Of a stretch of 21,463 nt of DNA, positions 13,214 through 21,114 are shown one piece after another; position 1 is the stretch's first letter; the number at the start of each line of letters is the position of its first letter. Under the pieces are notes generated by a model. That model saw nothing but the letters and a program-made list of their open reading frames with translations. It ran no database searches and had not been told where the DNA came from. The DNA comes from DASYAN01 sp036501345. GTDB lineage: Bacteria; Chloroflexota; Ktedonobacteria; Ktedonobacterales; Ktedonobacteraceae. The stretch is from positions 1 through 21,463 of the forward strand of contig DASYAN010000515.1 in the NCBI GenBank assembly GCA_036501345.1, written 5' to 3'. Both the position numbers and the translations under genes were made by a program.

Positions 13214-13888
13214 ATGGAAATGGCCGTGGAAATCGGTGAGGTGGCAGAGAATGCCACTGCAAATCAGCTGGTGATGTTGGCTGATGAGATGGGAAAGTGC
13301 GCTGTTGAATCTGCAGTATTACAGACAGCTTTTTCGTTGGGGAACTGTGCTATGGGATGTGATATTCTTGTTGATGGCTATAATGTGATTAAAAAAAATC
13401 TAATGTTCCAGCATCTGGAAATCAAAGGTCTTGCCCTTGCTCGCGATACGTTGATCCGGCAATTGAAAAATCGTTATCGTCAGACTCCTTATCAAGTGAT
13501 TGTGGTTTTTGATGGCAATGATGCGAGGGAGTGGATAGGCCATGATGAACATATCCGTATCATTTTTTCATGTTATGGCCAGACGGCTGATAGTGTGATC
13601 GCACGGCTGGCTATCGAGGCACGGGAAGCTGGTCGTGAGGTGGTTTTATATAGCGATGATGAAGAGGTAAAGCAGAACATCGTGGAGCAAGGTGGCACAT
13701 TTATGACTACGCGTCAACTCGTGGCACGGCTTAATGCTGCTCCTGCCGATGTTGTGATACGCTCACAACATCGGCAGGCCATGCGTCGTGTCTATGGCAT
13801 TGATCCCTGGTATAAGCCGGACGACGATCTGGAGCCTTCTCCACAGGCGCGTAAAAAGAAAAAGAAATCTTCGCGTCGCTCTCACTAA
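13214..13888 (+). CDS. YacP-like NYN-domain protein (predicted RNase)
   Basis: Residues about 48-175 form a NYN/PIN-like nuclease domain. The motifs are DILVDGYNVI with the first acidic residue, VIVVFDGND, TADSVIARLA, and VVLYSDDEEVKQNIVEQGGTFMTTRQLVARL. Together they place the conserved aspartates of the YacP (Rae1) family, ribosome-associated RNA endonucleases in Firmicutes. The C-terminus is very basic (RKKKKKSSRRSH), suiting RNA or ribosome binding. The start is unclear. The ATG at 13214 gives 224 residues but no good ribosome-binding site. The ATG at 13352, just before the domain (MGCDILVDGYNVI), has GGGGA eight bases upstream and may be the real start. It is divergent from tRNA-Asp and convergent with the mannosyltransferase gene. 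Confidence 0.8.
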   Translation: MEMAVEIGEVAENATANQLVMLADEMGKCAVESAVLQTAFSLGNCAMGCDILVDGYNVIKKNLMFQHLEIKGLALARDTLIRQLKNRYRQTPYQVIVVFDGNDAREWIGHDEHIRIIFSCYGQTADSVIARLAIEAREAGREVVLYSDDEEVKQNIVEQGGTFMTTRQLVARLNAAPADVVIRSQHRQAMRRVYGIDPWYKPDDDLEPSPQARKKKKKSSRRSH

Positions 13889-13970
13889 CATTGATGAAAT
13901 TGATTGTTTGCGTGGAGAAACAAGATTTCAGCTCTTGCTCTGCGGTGTGGCTTAAGTTTTCTACGCAGTG

Positions 13971-14741
13971 CTATCGTCTCATGCTTGGACCAACCACATC
14001 GGATTGTTTGCTCTGCACAGGAATGGATGGGGCAGAGGAGATTGGTTTCCCCATGCGCGTACGCAGGACGTATAGAAAAGCCTCAGCGACTATTTTTCGC
14101 GACATTTTAGATTTGCCCACGCGCCGATCCATGAACACAATGGGCGTTTCCGCGATTATGAACCCCTGTTTCATAACACGATAGGCTAGTTCCACCTGGA
14201 AGGCATAGCCTTGCGACTGAATAGAGTCCAAATCGATACTCTCTAGCACCTCGCGTCTATAACAACGATAGCCAGCGGTACAATCGTGGACCGGGATGCC
14301 CAGCATAAAACGGGCAAAGATATTCCCACACCCGCTAATCAGGCGGCGTGTCATTGACCAGTTGGGTGTTGCCCCCCCGGGAATGTATCGTGAACCGATC
14401 ACTAGATCGGCGTGTTCAATGGCTTGCAGAAAGTTGGGTAAATACTGGGGATCATGTGAGAAATCAGCATCCATCTCGAAAGCAGCATCATAGTCGTTGG
14501 AGATGGCATACTTGAAGCCTTCAACGTAGGCCGTGCCTAGGCCCAATTTTTCGGCACGATGTATAACATGGATGCGTGAATCGTCCTTGTGAAGCTGATC
14601 TGCAAGCTCACCAGTGCCATCTGGCGAATTATCGTCGACTATCAAAATATTGGTCTGGGGAGCATACGAAAAGATGCTGCGTAACAGGGGTTGCAGGTTC
14701 TCGTATTCATTGTAGGTTGGAATAATAATTAACGTCTTCAT
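13971..14741 (-). CDS. Polyprenol-phosphate mannosyltransferase (GT2, DPM1-like)
   Basis: The product is predicted to transfer mannose, or another sugar, from a GDP-sugar to a polyprenyl phosphate at the inner face of the membrane. The ATG at 14741 is chosen because GAGG lies five bases upstream; the frame extends further. The 256 residues carry the GT2 motifs of dolichol-phosphate mannose synthases: TLIIIPTYNEYENL at the start, ILIVDDNSPDGTG (33-44), the metal-binding DxD in EMDADFSHDP (D91/D93), GSRYIPGG, and CTAGYRCYRREVL. There is no C-terminal membrane domain, so it is the short DPM1 type. It lies downstream of the UbiA-type gene at 14865-15857 on the same strand, 123 bases apart, and both use polyprenyl phosphates. 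The donor and acceptor are inferred from the family. Confidence 0.85.
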   Translation of the reverse strand: MKTLIIIPTYNEYENLQPLLRSIFSYAPQTNILIVDDNSPDGTGELADQLHKDDSRIHVIHRAEKLGLGTAYVEGFKYAISNDYDAAFEMDADFSHDPQYLPNFLQAIEHADLVIGSRYIPGGATPNWSMTRRLISGCGNIFARFMLGIPVHDCTAGYRCYRREVLESIDLDSIQSQGYAFQVELAYRVMKQGFIIAETPIVFMDRRVGKSKMSRKIVAEAFLYVLRTRMGKPISSAPSIPVQSKQSDVVGPSMRR

Positions 14742-14864
14742 CAGAACCTCGCGGCGTGGAAACCCTGGCGTTTCTGCATGCAGAGAAAACACCGGCTCCT
14801 TTCTCTTATCCCCTGATAAGGGGAAACGTCTTTGTCTGGCATGTCTGGAGTCGCCAATGCTCTA

Positions 14865-15857
14865 CTATGGTGGTAAGAGATAGAGCACAGCAATGATCAA
14901 GATTGCACATACCATAACGGTCCCAAGCATAGGGCGGTCACGTAGTAGGACCTCCTCGGGACTGCCCCCTTCCATTCGTACATAAACTAGGTAAAGATAA
15001 CGGAACATGCCATAGAGTACGAATGGTATGGTAATTATCAGGCGTTGATTACCCGTTGGGCCCTCAAATGTATAAAGACTGTAAGCGACTAGAGTGCATG
15101 TGACCACAATCGTAATCATCTGGTCGAGGAGTGGAATGCTATATTCTTTGAGTATCTGTCGGTGCTCACCAGCTTGTTTTTGTAAGAGTGTCAGTTCATG
15201 CCTGCGTTTACTTAATGCGAGAAAGAGCGAGAGGAAACAGGTAACCAGATAAAGCCAGGGTGAGATAATGACTGAGATTACGACTGCTCCAGCCAGGATA
15301 CGTAGCATAAAACCAACTGCAATCACAAAGACGTCGATGAGAACAACATGTTTTAGATACATGCTATAGAGGACCATGAGCACGAGGTATGCAACGACGG
15401 TGAGGGCAAAGAGTACATTTGCTCCTCCGTGAGTTGCATAGATATCGTGAGAGACTGGAATGCTGAACATCGCTAGGATGAGGACGCTATTGCATAGAAG
15501 AAGCACTCCGCCACCAGTGATTGCCCATGAGACAGGCAAACGACCCGACGCCATTGGACGGAAACGCTTCAGCGGATGCTGGCGATCCTTCTCTAAATCA
15601 AGCAGATCATTAAAAAGATAGATAAAGCTGGAAGAGAAGCAAAAGATAACCAATGCCAATGCTGCTCTAATACATGATGTTCCATAAAAAAGGTGTTGCG
15701 CGAAGACAAGTCCAATCAAAAGGGCGAAGTTTTTAGTCCACTGTCGTGGTCGCATAGCCACGAAAAGTGCCTGTAGGTGATTTCCTATGCCCGTTGCAGA
15801 CGGTTGAGTGTTGTCTGTCTGTGCCTTCGAGATATTTGGTTTTTCCTCGATGATCAC
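14865..15857 (-). CDS. UbiA-family decaprenyl-phosphate phosphoribosyltransferase
   Basis: The family member best known from mycobacteria (Rv3806c/UbiA) joins phosphoribosyl pyrophosphate to decaprenyl phosphate, the first step to decaprenyl-phospho-arabinose. Seen here: 330 residues with MRPRQWTKNFALLIGL at 35-50, the Mg-binding NDLLDLEKDRQHPLKRFRP (83-101, N-D-x-x-D-x-x-x-D), a second motif SLFLALSKRRHEL, and EYSIPLLDQM. About eight or nine hydrophobic segments span the rest. The start is GTG at 15857 with only a weak GAG upstream; an inner ATG at residue 35 would remove a polar leader. It precedes the mannosyltransferase gene. Other UbiA prenyltransferases share the aspartate motif, but the HPxKxxRP and KRRHE signatures favour this subfamily. 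Confidence 0.8.
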   Translation of the reverse strand: MIIEEKPNISKAQTDNTQPSATGIGNHLQALFVAMRPRQWTKNFALLIGLVFAQHLFYGTSCIRAALALVIFCFSSSFIYLFNDLLDLEKDRQHPLKRFRPMASGRLPVSWAITGGGVLLLCNSVLILAMFSIPVSHDIYATHGGANVLFALTVVAYLVLMVLYSMYLKHVVLIDVFVIAVGFMLRILAGAVVISVIISPWLYLVTCFLSLFLALSKRRHELTLLQKQAGEHRQILKEYSIPLLDQMITIVVTCTLVAYSLYTFEGPTGNQRLIITIPFVLYGMFRYLYLVYVRMEGGSPEEVLLRDRPMLGTVMVCAILIIAVLYLLPP

Positions 15858-16014
15858 TGTCTCGTTATTCTGAGTCGTCGTAATGGCCTTCTTTCAAGAG
15901 CGTGATATTCCTTTAGCATCTTCTGCATCTATGAGAGATTGTATTTGATTTATGTGTTAAATGCATTGTGCAAGAAACGAGTATCACGGGTACTAAAAGT
16001 CTGTATCTCTAACA

Positions 16015-16704
16015 TTAATAGATACGGCGTTTCAGGTCTGCGACCCGATGGAGAGTAAATTTATGTTTGTCAGTAGTGATAAACCCCTTATCGGTGAAAT
16101 ATCCTAGAACCTTATTGACGCTTTCTCGCGAGGCTCCAACCATTGCGCCCAAGTCTTGCTGGGTTAAGCGTACATTGATGAGGACACCATTCTCTCCCTG
16201 GACACCGTGGGTTTCGGCTAATTCCAGCAGCTTTTTGGCAACTCGTCCATAGACATCTAGGACGATTAAGTCTTCGACCTGCTGGTCTGTTTTACGCAGG
16301 CGTTCGCAAAGAACTTCCATAACCTGAATAGCAATCCTAGGCTTCTTCATAATGGCGTTGTGGAAGTCGGTACGCTGCAATGTATAACATTCAACCTTCT
16401 CCAATGCGATAGCATCGGCGGATCGGGGGAGACCATCCAGCAGGGCAAACTCACCGAAGTATTCTCCTTTACCAAAGACAACCAGGGAAATTTCTTGCCC
16501 ATCTGGACTAATCAAGCAGATTTTTACTTTGCCTTCTTTGATGATATAGAGCATTTGTCCGGGGTCATCACGATGAAAGATGACTTCTCCAGAGCGAAAT
16601 GTGCGCTTTTTCGCGACCGATATTAAGTCCTGAACTTCTTCGTCGTCGAGACCCTTGAAAATGCTAACCTGTTTGAGATAAACTGTTTCGCTTACTGTCT
16701 CCAT
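16015..16704 (-). CDS. Crp/Fnr-family transcription regulator
   Basis: The ATG at 16704 is preferred because GAGG lies six bases upstream; the frame itself opens at 16716. The protein has 229 residues. The N-terminal half is a cyclic-nucleotide-binding-type beta barrel with FGKGEYFGEFALLDGLPRSADAIALEKVE, including the phosphate-binding-cassette-like GE-ALLDG-PRSA. A long dimerisation helix follows, then a Crp-type winged helix (VRLTQQDLGAMVGASRESVNKVLGYFTDKGFI). The N-terminal cysteine cluster of Fnr is absent, so oxygen sensing by a 4Fe-4S cluster is unlikely; cAMP or another ligand is possible. It is transcribed divergently from the DUF1858-Mrp gene with a 260-base gap and could regulate it as well as itself. 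Confidence 0.88.
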   Translation of the reverse strand: METVSETVYLKQVSIFKGLDDEEVQDLISVAKKRTFRSGEVIFHRDDPGQMLYIIKEGKVKICLISPDGQEISLVVFGKGEYFGEFALLDGLPRSADAIALEKVECYTLQRTDFHNAIMKKPRIAIQVMEVLCERLRKTDQQVEDLIVLDVYGRVAKKLLELAETHGVQGENGVLINVRLTQQDLGAMVGASRESVNKVLGYFTDKGFITTDKHKFTLHRVADLKRRIY

Positions 16705-16754
16705 CATTTTCCTCATGGGCGCTTGGTTATGGCTCGATGGTTTCCATCACCTAT

Positions 16755-16783
16755 AGTATACCGTGAGGAGCTTTGTGTGTAAA
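16755..16783 (-). promoter_or_regulatory. Promoter of the Crp/Fnr-family gene
   Basis: On the minus strand a -35 TTTACA (16778-16783), a 17-base spacer and -10 TATACT (16755-16760) lie about 50 bases upstream of the start at 16704. Confidence 0.65.
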
Positions 16784-16822
16784 GGCTGAGATAGGTGGGG
16801 TAAACGGGGCATGAAATCTTTC

Positions 16823-16852
16823 TTCGACACTGCATTGATTCTATGCTATAAT
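16823..16852 (+). promoter_or_regulatory. Probable promoter of the DUF1858-Mrp gene
   Basis: Consensus -10 TATAAT at 16847-16852 with a moderate -35 TTCGAC at 16823-16828 (18-base spacer), leaving an untranslated leader of roughly 105 bases before 16966. Confidence 0.5.
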
Positions 16853-16965
16853 ATGTGAGTTAAAAAGTCGGAATTAGCGTTTTTATCTCTCTTCAGTTTA
16901 AAGTGAAAGTGAAAAAGTAGCACATGATATCTATTTCCTGTGTTGCTGATTGAGGATACGGAGTT

Positions 16966-18006
16966 ATGGCGGAAACTATTACTGCCGACATGGTTATTCA
17001 TGATATTGTGACAAAGTTCCCTGCGACCGTGAAGGTTTTTCATGGTCATGGTTTGCCCTGCACCGCTTGTGCAGTTGGTGCTCGAGAAAGTGTCTCGGGA
17101 GGAGCACGCACACATCGTTTTACTCCCGATAAACTTCAGCTATTGCTGCAAGATTTGAATGCTGCAGCCAATGGTGAGCCAATCTCGGTTGCTCCTAAGA
17201 AAGCTCCTGTCGGGCGTGGCGTTCCGCTGACGATGGCTGGTGGTGCTCCTGACCGCAAAATCAAGCATGTGATTGCGATTATGAGTGGAAAAGGGGGTGT
17301 GGGCAAATCTCTGGTTACTGGCTTGCTTGCTGTTTCGCTACGGCGTCAGGGATTGCAAGTGGGTATTCTGGATGGTGATATTACTGGCGCGAGTATTGCA
17401 CGCATGTTTGGAACGCAGGATCGGCCTACCAAGGCTGAGACTGATGAGCGTATGATTGCGCCACCACGCAGCAAGGGTGGCATTAGGGTCATGTCGATGA
17501 ATATGTTCTTGGAGAATGAGAGTGACCCTGTTATCTTGCGTGGTCCTATGGTTTCTAATGCCCTCAGGCAATTCTTTGACGATGTTGATTGGGGTGCGCT
17601 CGATTTCTTGCTGATAGACTTGCCTCCCGGTACGTCTGATGCTCCATTGACAGTTATGCAGGCTCTGCCTCTAGATGGTGTAGTCATTGTTTCTTCACCC
17701 CAGATGCTGGCAACGATGATCGTAAAGAAGTGCGTTAATATGGTACGCCATCTGAAAGGGACGATTATTGGCATTGTTGAGAATATGTCCTATTTTGAGA
17801 CTCCCAATGGTGAGCGCTATGAGCTTTTTGGTCCTAGTCGGGGCAGCGAATTGGTCGGTGTGACTGGAGCTCCTCTGCTGGGGACGTTGCCGATTGATCC
17901 ATCTATCACTACATTATGCGATACCGGCCGCATCGAAGAGTACTATTCTGAAGCGTATGAAGAACTGGTAGCTAATTTTGTCAGTACACTCAAGATTGAC
18001 CGCTAG
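16966..18006 (+). CDS. Mrp/NBP35-type ATPase with N-terminal DUF1858 domain
   Basis: Mrp/ApbC-type P-loop ATPases carry or transfer iron-sulfur clusters. The 346-residue protein starts with a DUF1858 domain (4-62; VIHDIVTKFPATVKVFHGHG, then the C32-x-x-C35 redox-type pair). A Gly/Pro/Ala linker follows, then the ATPase: deviant Walker A SGKGGVGKS (107-115), LDGDITGASIARMFG, FLLIDLPPGTSDAPLTV (Walker B) and VIVSSPQML. Where most Mrp proteins have a CxxC after ENMSYF, this one reads ENMSYFETPNGERYELFG, so both cluster-bridging cysteines are missing. The only CxxC is the one in the DUF1858 domain. It is divergent from the Crp/Fnr-family gene. A carrier or regulatory ATPase role is likely, but classical cluster binding at the dimer interface is doubtful. 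Confidence 0.88.
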   Translation: MAETITADMVIHDIVTKFPATVKVFHGHGLPCTACAVGARESVSGGARTHRFTPDKLQLLLQDLNAAANGEPISVAPKKAPVGRGVPLTMAGGAPDRKIKHVIAIMSGKGGVGKSLVTGLLAVSLRRQGLQVGILDGDITGASIARMFGTQDRPTKAETDERMIAPPRSKGGIRVMSMNMFLENESDPVILRGPMVSNALRQFFDDVDWGALDFLLIDLPPGTSDAPLTVMQALPLDGVVIVSSPQMLATMIVKKCVNMVRHLKGTIIGIVENMSYFETPNGERYELFGPSRGSELVGVTGAPLLGTLPIDPSITTLCDTGRIEEYYSEAYEELVANFVSTLKIDR

Positions 18007-18037
18007 TGCTCTGTGCATTACAAAATTGACACCAAAG

Positions 18038-18085
18038 AACCCGCCGCTTGCTACCAGACTTTTGTCTCAGTAGAGGGGCGGGTTT
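18038..18085 (+). terminator. Terminator after the Mrp gene
   Basis: AACCCGCC (18038-18045) pairs with GGCGGGTT (18077-18084), and inside it CTAC-AGAC-TTTT-GTCT-GTAG forms an upper stem. A short T-run follows. It lies between the convergent ends of the Mrp gene (18006) and the gene at 18133 and may serve both. Confidence 0.7.
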
Positions 18086-18132
18086 CATAGGCTGGCAGGT
18101 GAATATGAGTTGGTATCAGAGTAAATGACCTG

Positions 18133-18945
18133 TCAAATTTGTATACTCTCTAAAGGTTCGAAGTAACGTGTAGGGATAGGCCTGTTACCCACCTTTTCCT
18201 GTATTTTGAGTATTGTGACATCTCTCCTTATAAGAGCTTCCCATAGCTTTATAAAACCTCTTCTGAATGCGATAGTCCAGTCTTCTAGTGTAACTGTCAT
18301 ATGCCTTTCTGTCAGTTTACTTTTGTATTGATCGAGCATCTCTTTAGCCATAATCGTAGCGTTAATGTCATTAGGATTAGTCTGCGTAAAGTTTGCATAT
18401 GCATGTTCCTGTCCAATAATAAAAGCAAACCGTGTGGCGTCTGATATAATGGTATAGCCTTTCTTACTGCTCATTTCATCTAACTTGGTTCTCCATAGGT
18501 TCGTGGAATTTTTGTATCGTCCGTTGGCGTAGGTGCTATATCTCTCCTTTATATCTTTTTCTGTTAGTGGGATATTTACCAAGCTATTCATTTCGCTAGC
18601 TGTTAACCCGTATCTCCCATCACCTGTAGGTGCTATTGTGGTAATAACAACTGTATCAAAAGCTTGGCAAAAATTTACAATGTATGACGGGATATTTTTA
18701 TTTTGATGGTTTTTATATACTTTTTGGTAGTAATCTATATAATAACGCAGAAAATAGCCAGCTATTGGACCATCTAATTCAATATTGTGCGCTAAACCGG
18801 AGCTAATTTTTCCCATATCAGATAGGATATTGGTAAAGCTACTTCCTGCCACTAGTCCATCTATTCTTGCATATTTTTGTACCCCAAATGGCTGGTATTT
18901 ATTCTCTTGGCTCTTCTTAGCTGGCGGCCTCTTTGTGTACTTCAT
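18133..18945 (-). CDS. AT-rich hypothetical protein, 270 residues
   Basis: No family is recognised. The frame is long and its composition is plausible for a soluble protein: a basic N-terminus (MKYTKRPPAKKSQENKY), many Tyr, Asn, Ile and Lys residues, no signal peptide and no membrane helix. Only GGGG, ten bases before the ATG at 18945, resembles a ribosome-binding site. Its codons are visibly more AT-rich than those of the flanking Mrp and esterase genes, which suggests recent acquisition. It stands alone and is convergent with the Mrp gene. A host-interaction or defence role cannot be supported from the sequence. Confidence 0.65.
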   Translation of the reverse strand: MKYTKRPPAKKSQENKYQPFGVQKYARIDGLVAGSSFTNILSDMGKISSGLAHNIELDGPIAGYFLRYYIDYYQKVYKNHQNKNIPSYIVNFCQAFDTVVITTIAPTGDGRYGLTASEMNSLVNIPLTEKDIKERYSTYANGRYKNSTNLWRTKLDEMSSKKGYTIISDATRFAFIIGQEHAYANFTQTNPNDINATIMAKEMLDQYKSKLTERHMTVTLEDWTIAFRRGFIKLWEALIRRDVTILKIQEKVGNRPIPTRYFEPLESIQI

Positions 18946-19112
18946 CGTACTATTACCCCTAATATGCGAGTATCAGAAACTGTGTATCTATCGTTGTACT
19001 TTCGGTTTCTCCGGAAGAGCTTTTTTGCCGGGTCCTCACCGTATGATGCTGGTGTATGGTCAATGGTGCTAAAGCAACTAGAGTATATCATAATATTTCC
19101 CCAAAAAAGAAA

Positions 19113-19135
19113 CAAGCCCTAATATCGAGGGCTTG
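19113..19135 (-). terminator. Terminator after the 61-residue gene, possibly bidirectional
   Basis: CAAGCCCT (19113-19120) pairs with AGGGCTTG (19128-19135) around a seven-base loop. T-rich runs follow on both strands (TTTCTTTTTT on the minus, CTTGTTTTT on the plus). It lies 36 bases past the stop of the gene at 19172. Confidence 0.7.
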
Positions 19136-19171
19136 CTTGTTTTTGGTCGGCTCGTCTCTATTCTGAGCACT

Positions 19172-19357
19172 TTAGATCTTATAATGATCCTTATGATAGT
19201 AGGCCATACCTTTACCGACTACCTTTACGGGATAAAGATCTACCAGCCAGATTACATCATTGCAAACTGGGCAGATGTGATTAGTTGCATGGTTAACCAC
19301 TGTGCGGTTTGCCAGCGAGGCACGAGCCGTCTTGGAGAGTTCACCTTTTTTAGGCAT
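19172..19357 (-). CDS. 61-residue CxxC zinc-type protein
   Basis: The short protein (MPKKGELSKTARASLANRTV, then NHICPVCNDVIWLVDLYPVKVVGKGMAYYHKDHYKI) has one CPVC knuckle and a His-x-x-His (YHKDHY) near the end, together a likely C2H2 zinc site. The reading frame is supported by an extended -10 upstream (19518-19526), a terminator downstream (19113-19135) and an AAGGGG box ten bases before the ATG. The basic N-terminus would suit binding to nucleic acid or ribosome. Its function is unknown. A leader of about 160 bases contains a GCCTG/CAGGC stem near 19418-19438. Confidence 0.7.
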   Translation of the reverse strand: MPKKGELSKTARASLANRTVVNHATNHICPVCNDVIWLVDLYPVKVVGKGMAYYHKDHYKI

Positions 19358-19517
19358 TAATAGTATTCCCCTTTCGTTTGTTTCAATCCTCAGCAGTTCC
19401 TAGGGAACCGCTGCAACGCCTGCCCGGAAATGACAGGCAAGAATCAAGCTACGACAGATTGTGTAGTCACACAATATCTGACCTTTTCCAAAAAGATTGC
19501 GTGATTATGCATTAGAG

Positions 19518-19526
19518 AGTATACCA
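19518..19526 (-). promoter_or_regulatory. Extended -10 promoter of the 61-residue gene
   Basis: The minus strand reads TGGTATACT (TGn plus TATACT). The surrounding 15 bases are identical to 506-520. The -35 (TGTACG at 17 bases) is poor, as is common with extended -10 promoters. Confidence 0.5.
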
Positions 19527-19602
19527 TAGTGAGCTCTGTGCGTACAGTTGGTTTCTTGGCAGGTTCCCCGAAGGTCATAGATCCATTGCTAGACCCACGG
19601 TC

Positions 19603-21114
19603 TTATGTTGGTGGGTGCAGCAGTTTTGTATGGGCAAGGGATTGCTGTTGATTCCATGGTAGCCATTCGAGTGCATTATACATCTGTTTTTGCCATACAC
19701 TCCAAGAATGCTGACCAACTTGTAGATCAAAGTGGTAGTGGATATGCAGCTGATCCAGTACCTGTCTAAATTGTAGAGTATCTCGATAGTATGGTTGGTC
19801 CTTGGTAGCTGCGCCAATGAATATTTGCAATTGCCAGGCCTGGGGCATCTTGACAATAGTGCTAAGTGGGCTATTCAACTGCTGATAATAGGGATTTGAG
19901 CCCCAGATAGACCCTTCAGCTTTATAATAGCCTCCAAATGACATAACATTGCCGAAGATATCAGGATGATGGATAGCTATGTTCATGGCCCCAAACCCGC
20001 CCATGGAAAGCCCACCTATCCCGCGATGCTGGGTATCAGGAATAGTTCGATAGTGTTGGTCGATGTACTTGACAAGATCGTTGGCAACGAAATTTTCCAT
20101 CAATTGATGCTGATCATAGCTATTGCCCCACTCACTAGTGGCGCCAGGACGCCCGTTCCCATCGGGAAATACCATAATTAACTCAGGAATATATCTTAGA
20201 GCAATCAGTGTATCAGCAGACTCGGCGGCCTTTCCTCCGACAATCCAATCAAGGTCTTTTCCAGGTGTGCCGTGCAATAAGTAGAGCGTGGGGTAGGATC
20301 TTGTCTTTCCTTCTGGCGTATTGTAAGAAGGTGGCAAGTATATCAGGAAAGATCTGTGCTGGTTGTTTAACGAAGGACTGATGAGGCTCCCAGAAACAAC
20401 GGTTCCTGTTACTACTTTCCCTGCGCTATCGCGGAATACTGGATGGGTATGGATGCCGGTATCGGGCGAGAAGATAAACAGATTGCTTGAATTAGCGGCC
20501 AGAATAATAAGGATGACGACTATCGCTGCACCAAACCAGCGAGTTATGATGTCGAAGGGCATCGATCTCGTAGGATCGCTATCAGTTTTTATGCTGCGTT
20601 TTTGCGTGAAATATTGCCAGAAGAAGCGCAGTAGTCTGTAGGGAGGATCAAGAACAGCCTCACCTAAAGCAATACCAACCGCTAGCCCGATAAACGCGCT
20701 CAGGAGTCCCAACCCCAGGATAATGGTAGAGTTGCCGTAGAGCGCTTGTGCATTCAGTGGTTCCGGATGTCCGCCGGGATCCAATAGTGGTTGCCTTTGC
20801 TGCTGGAAAAAGCCGATGAGAAATCCGTTGCAGAAGATAATGCCTGCACCTATAAAGGCACCTAGTTTGCGACGTCCCAGAACGGCCCCGATGAGCGCGG
20901 AGCCAGCGGTCATGATCAGTGCTGCAATAAGCTGAGAACGGAGAGTGTCCAGTCCAACGCTGATGACCGCGTTAGTGAGTCCATTGAAGATGGTTGGCTG
21001 GAAAAGAAATACTCCCCCGAGCACAGCAAGCAGCAAGGAGACAAAGAATTGTAGAACTGGTAAGGTTCGTTTGAGCGATAGACGCTTCTTTGAAGAGAGG
21101 TTCTTTTCTTTCAT
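19603..21114 (-). CDS. Polytopic membrane protein with C-terminal esterase-D-like hydrolase domain
   Basis: 503 residues. The first 210 carry about five hydrophobic segments (17-41, 60-79, 84-101, 128-150, 190-208). The remainder is an alpha/beta-hydrolase of the esterase D / mycolyltransferase-like group (putative esterase family): RSFLIYLPPSYNT, YLLHGTPG (oxyanion region), nucleophile elbow GGLSMGGFG with Ser370, a likely acid Asp439 (GAATKDQPYY) and His469 (VGQHSWSVWQKQM). With five passes the hydrolase would face outside, suiting hydrolysis or acyl transfer on envelope or external esters. No ribosome-binding site is seen directly before the ATG at 21114; AGGAGG occurs about 40 bases upstream, and the frame remains open there without a normal start codon. 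The substrate is unknown. Confidence 0.8.
   Translation of the reverse strand: MKEKNLSSKKRLSLKRTLPVLQFFVSLLLAVLGGVFLFQPTIFNGLTNAVISVGLDTLRSQLIAALIMTAGSALIGAVLGRRKLGAFIGAGIIFCNGFLIGFFQQQRQPLLDPGGHPEPLNAQALYGNSTIILGLGLLSAFIGLAVGIALGEAVLDPPYRLLRFFWQYFTQKRSIKTDSDPTRSMPFDIITRWFGAAIVVILIILAANSSNLFIFSPDTGIHTHPVFRDSAGKVVTGTVVSGSLISPSLNNQHRSFLIYLPPSYNTPEGKTRSYPTLYLLHGTPGKDLDWIVGGKAAESADTLIALRYIPELIMVFPDGNGRPGATSEWGNSYDQHQLMENFVANDLVKYIDQHYRTIPDTQHRGIGGLSMGGFGAMNIAIHHPDIFGNVMSFGGYYKAEGSIWGSNPYYQQLNSPLSTIVKMPQAWQLQIFIGAATKDQPYYRDTLQFRQVLDQLHIHYHFDLQVGQHSWSVWQKQMYNALEWLPWNQQQSLAHTKLLHPPT

Noticed and set aside
17338..17774. Minus-strand ORFs within the Mrp gene
   Set aside because: Shadows of a strongly supported ATPase reading frame.
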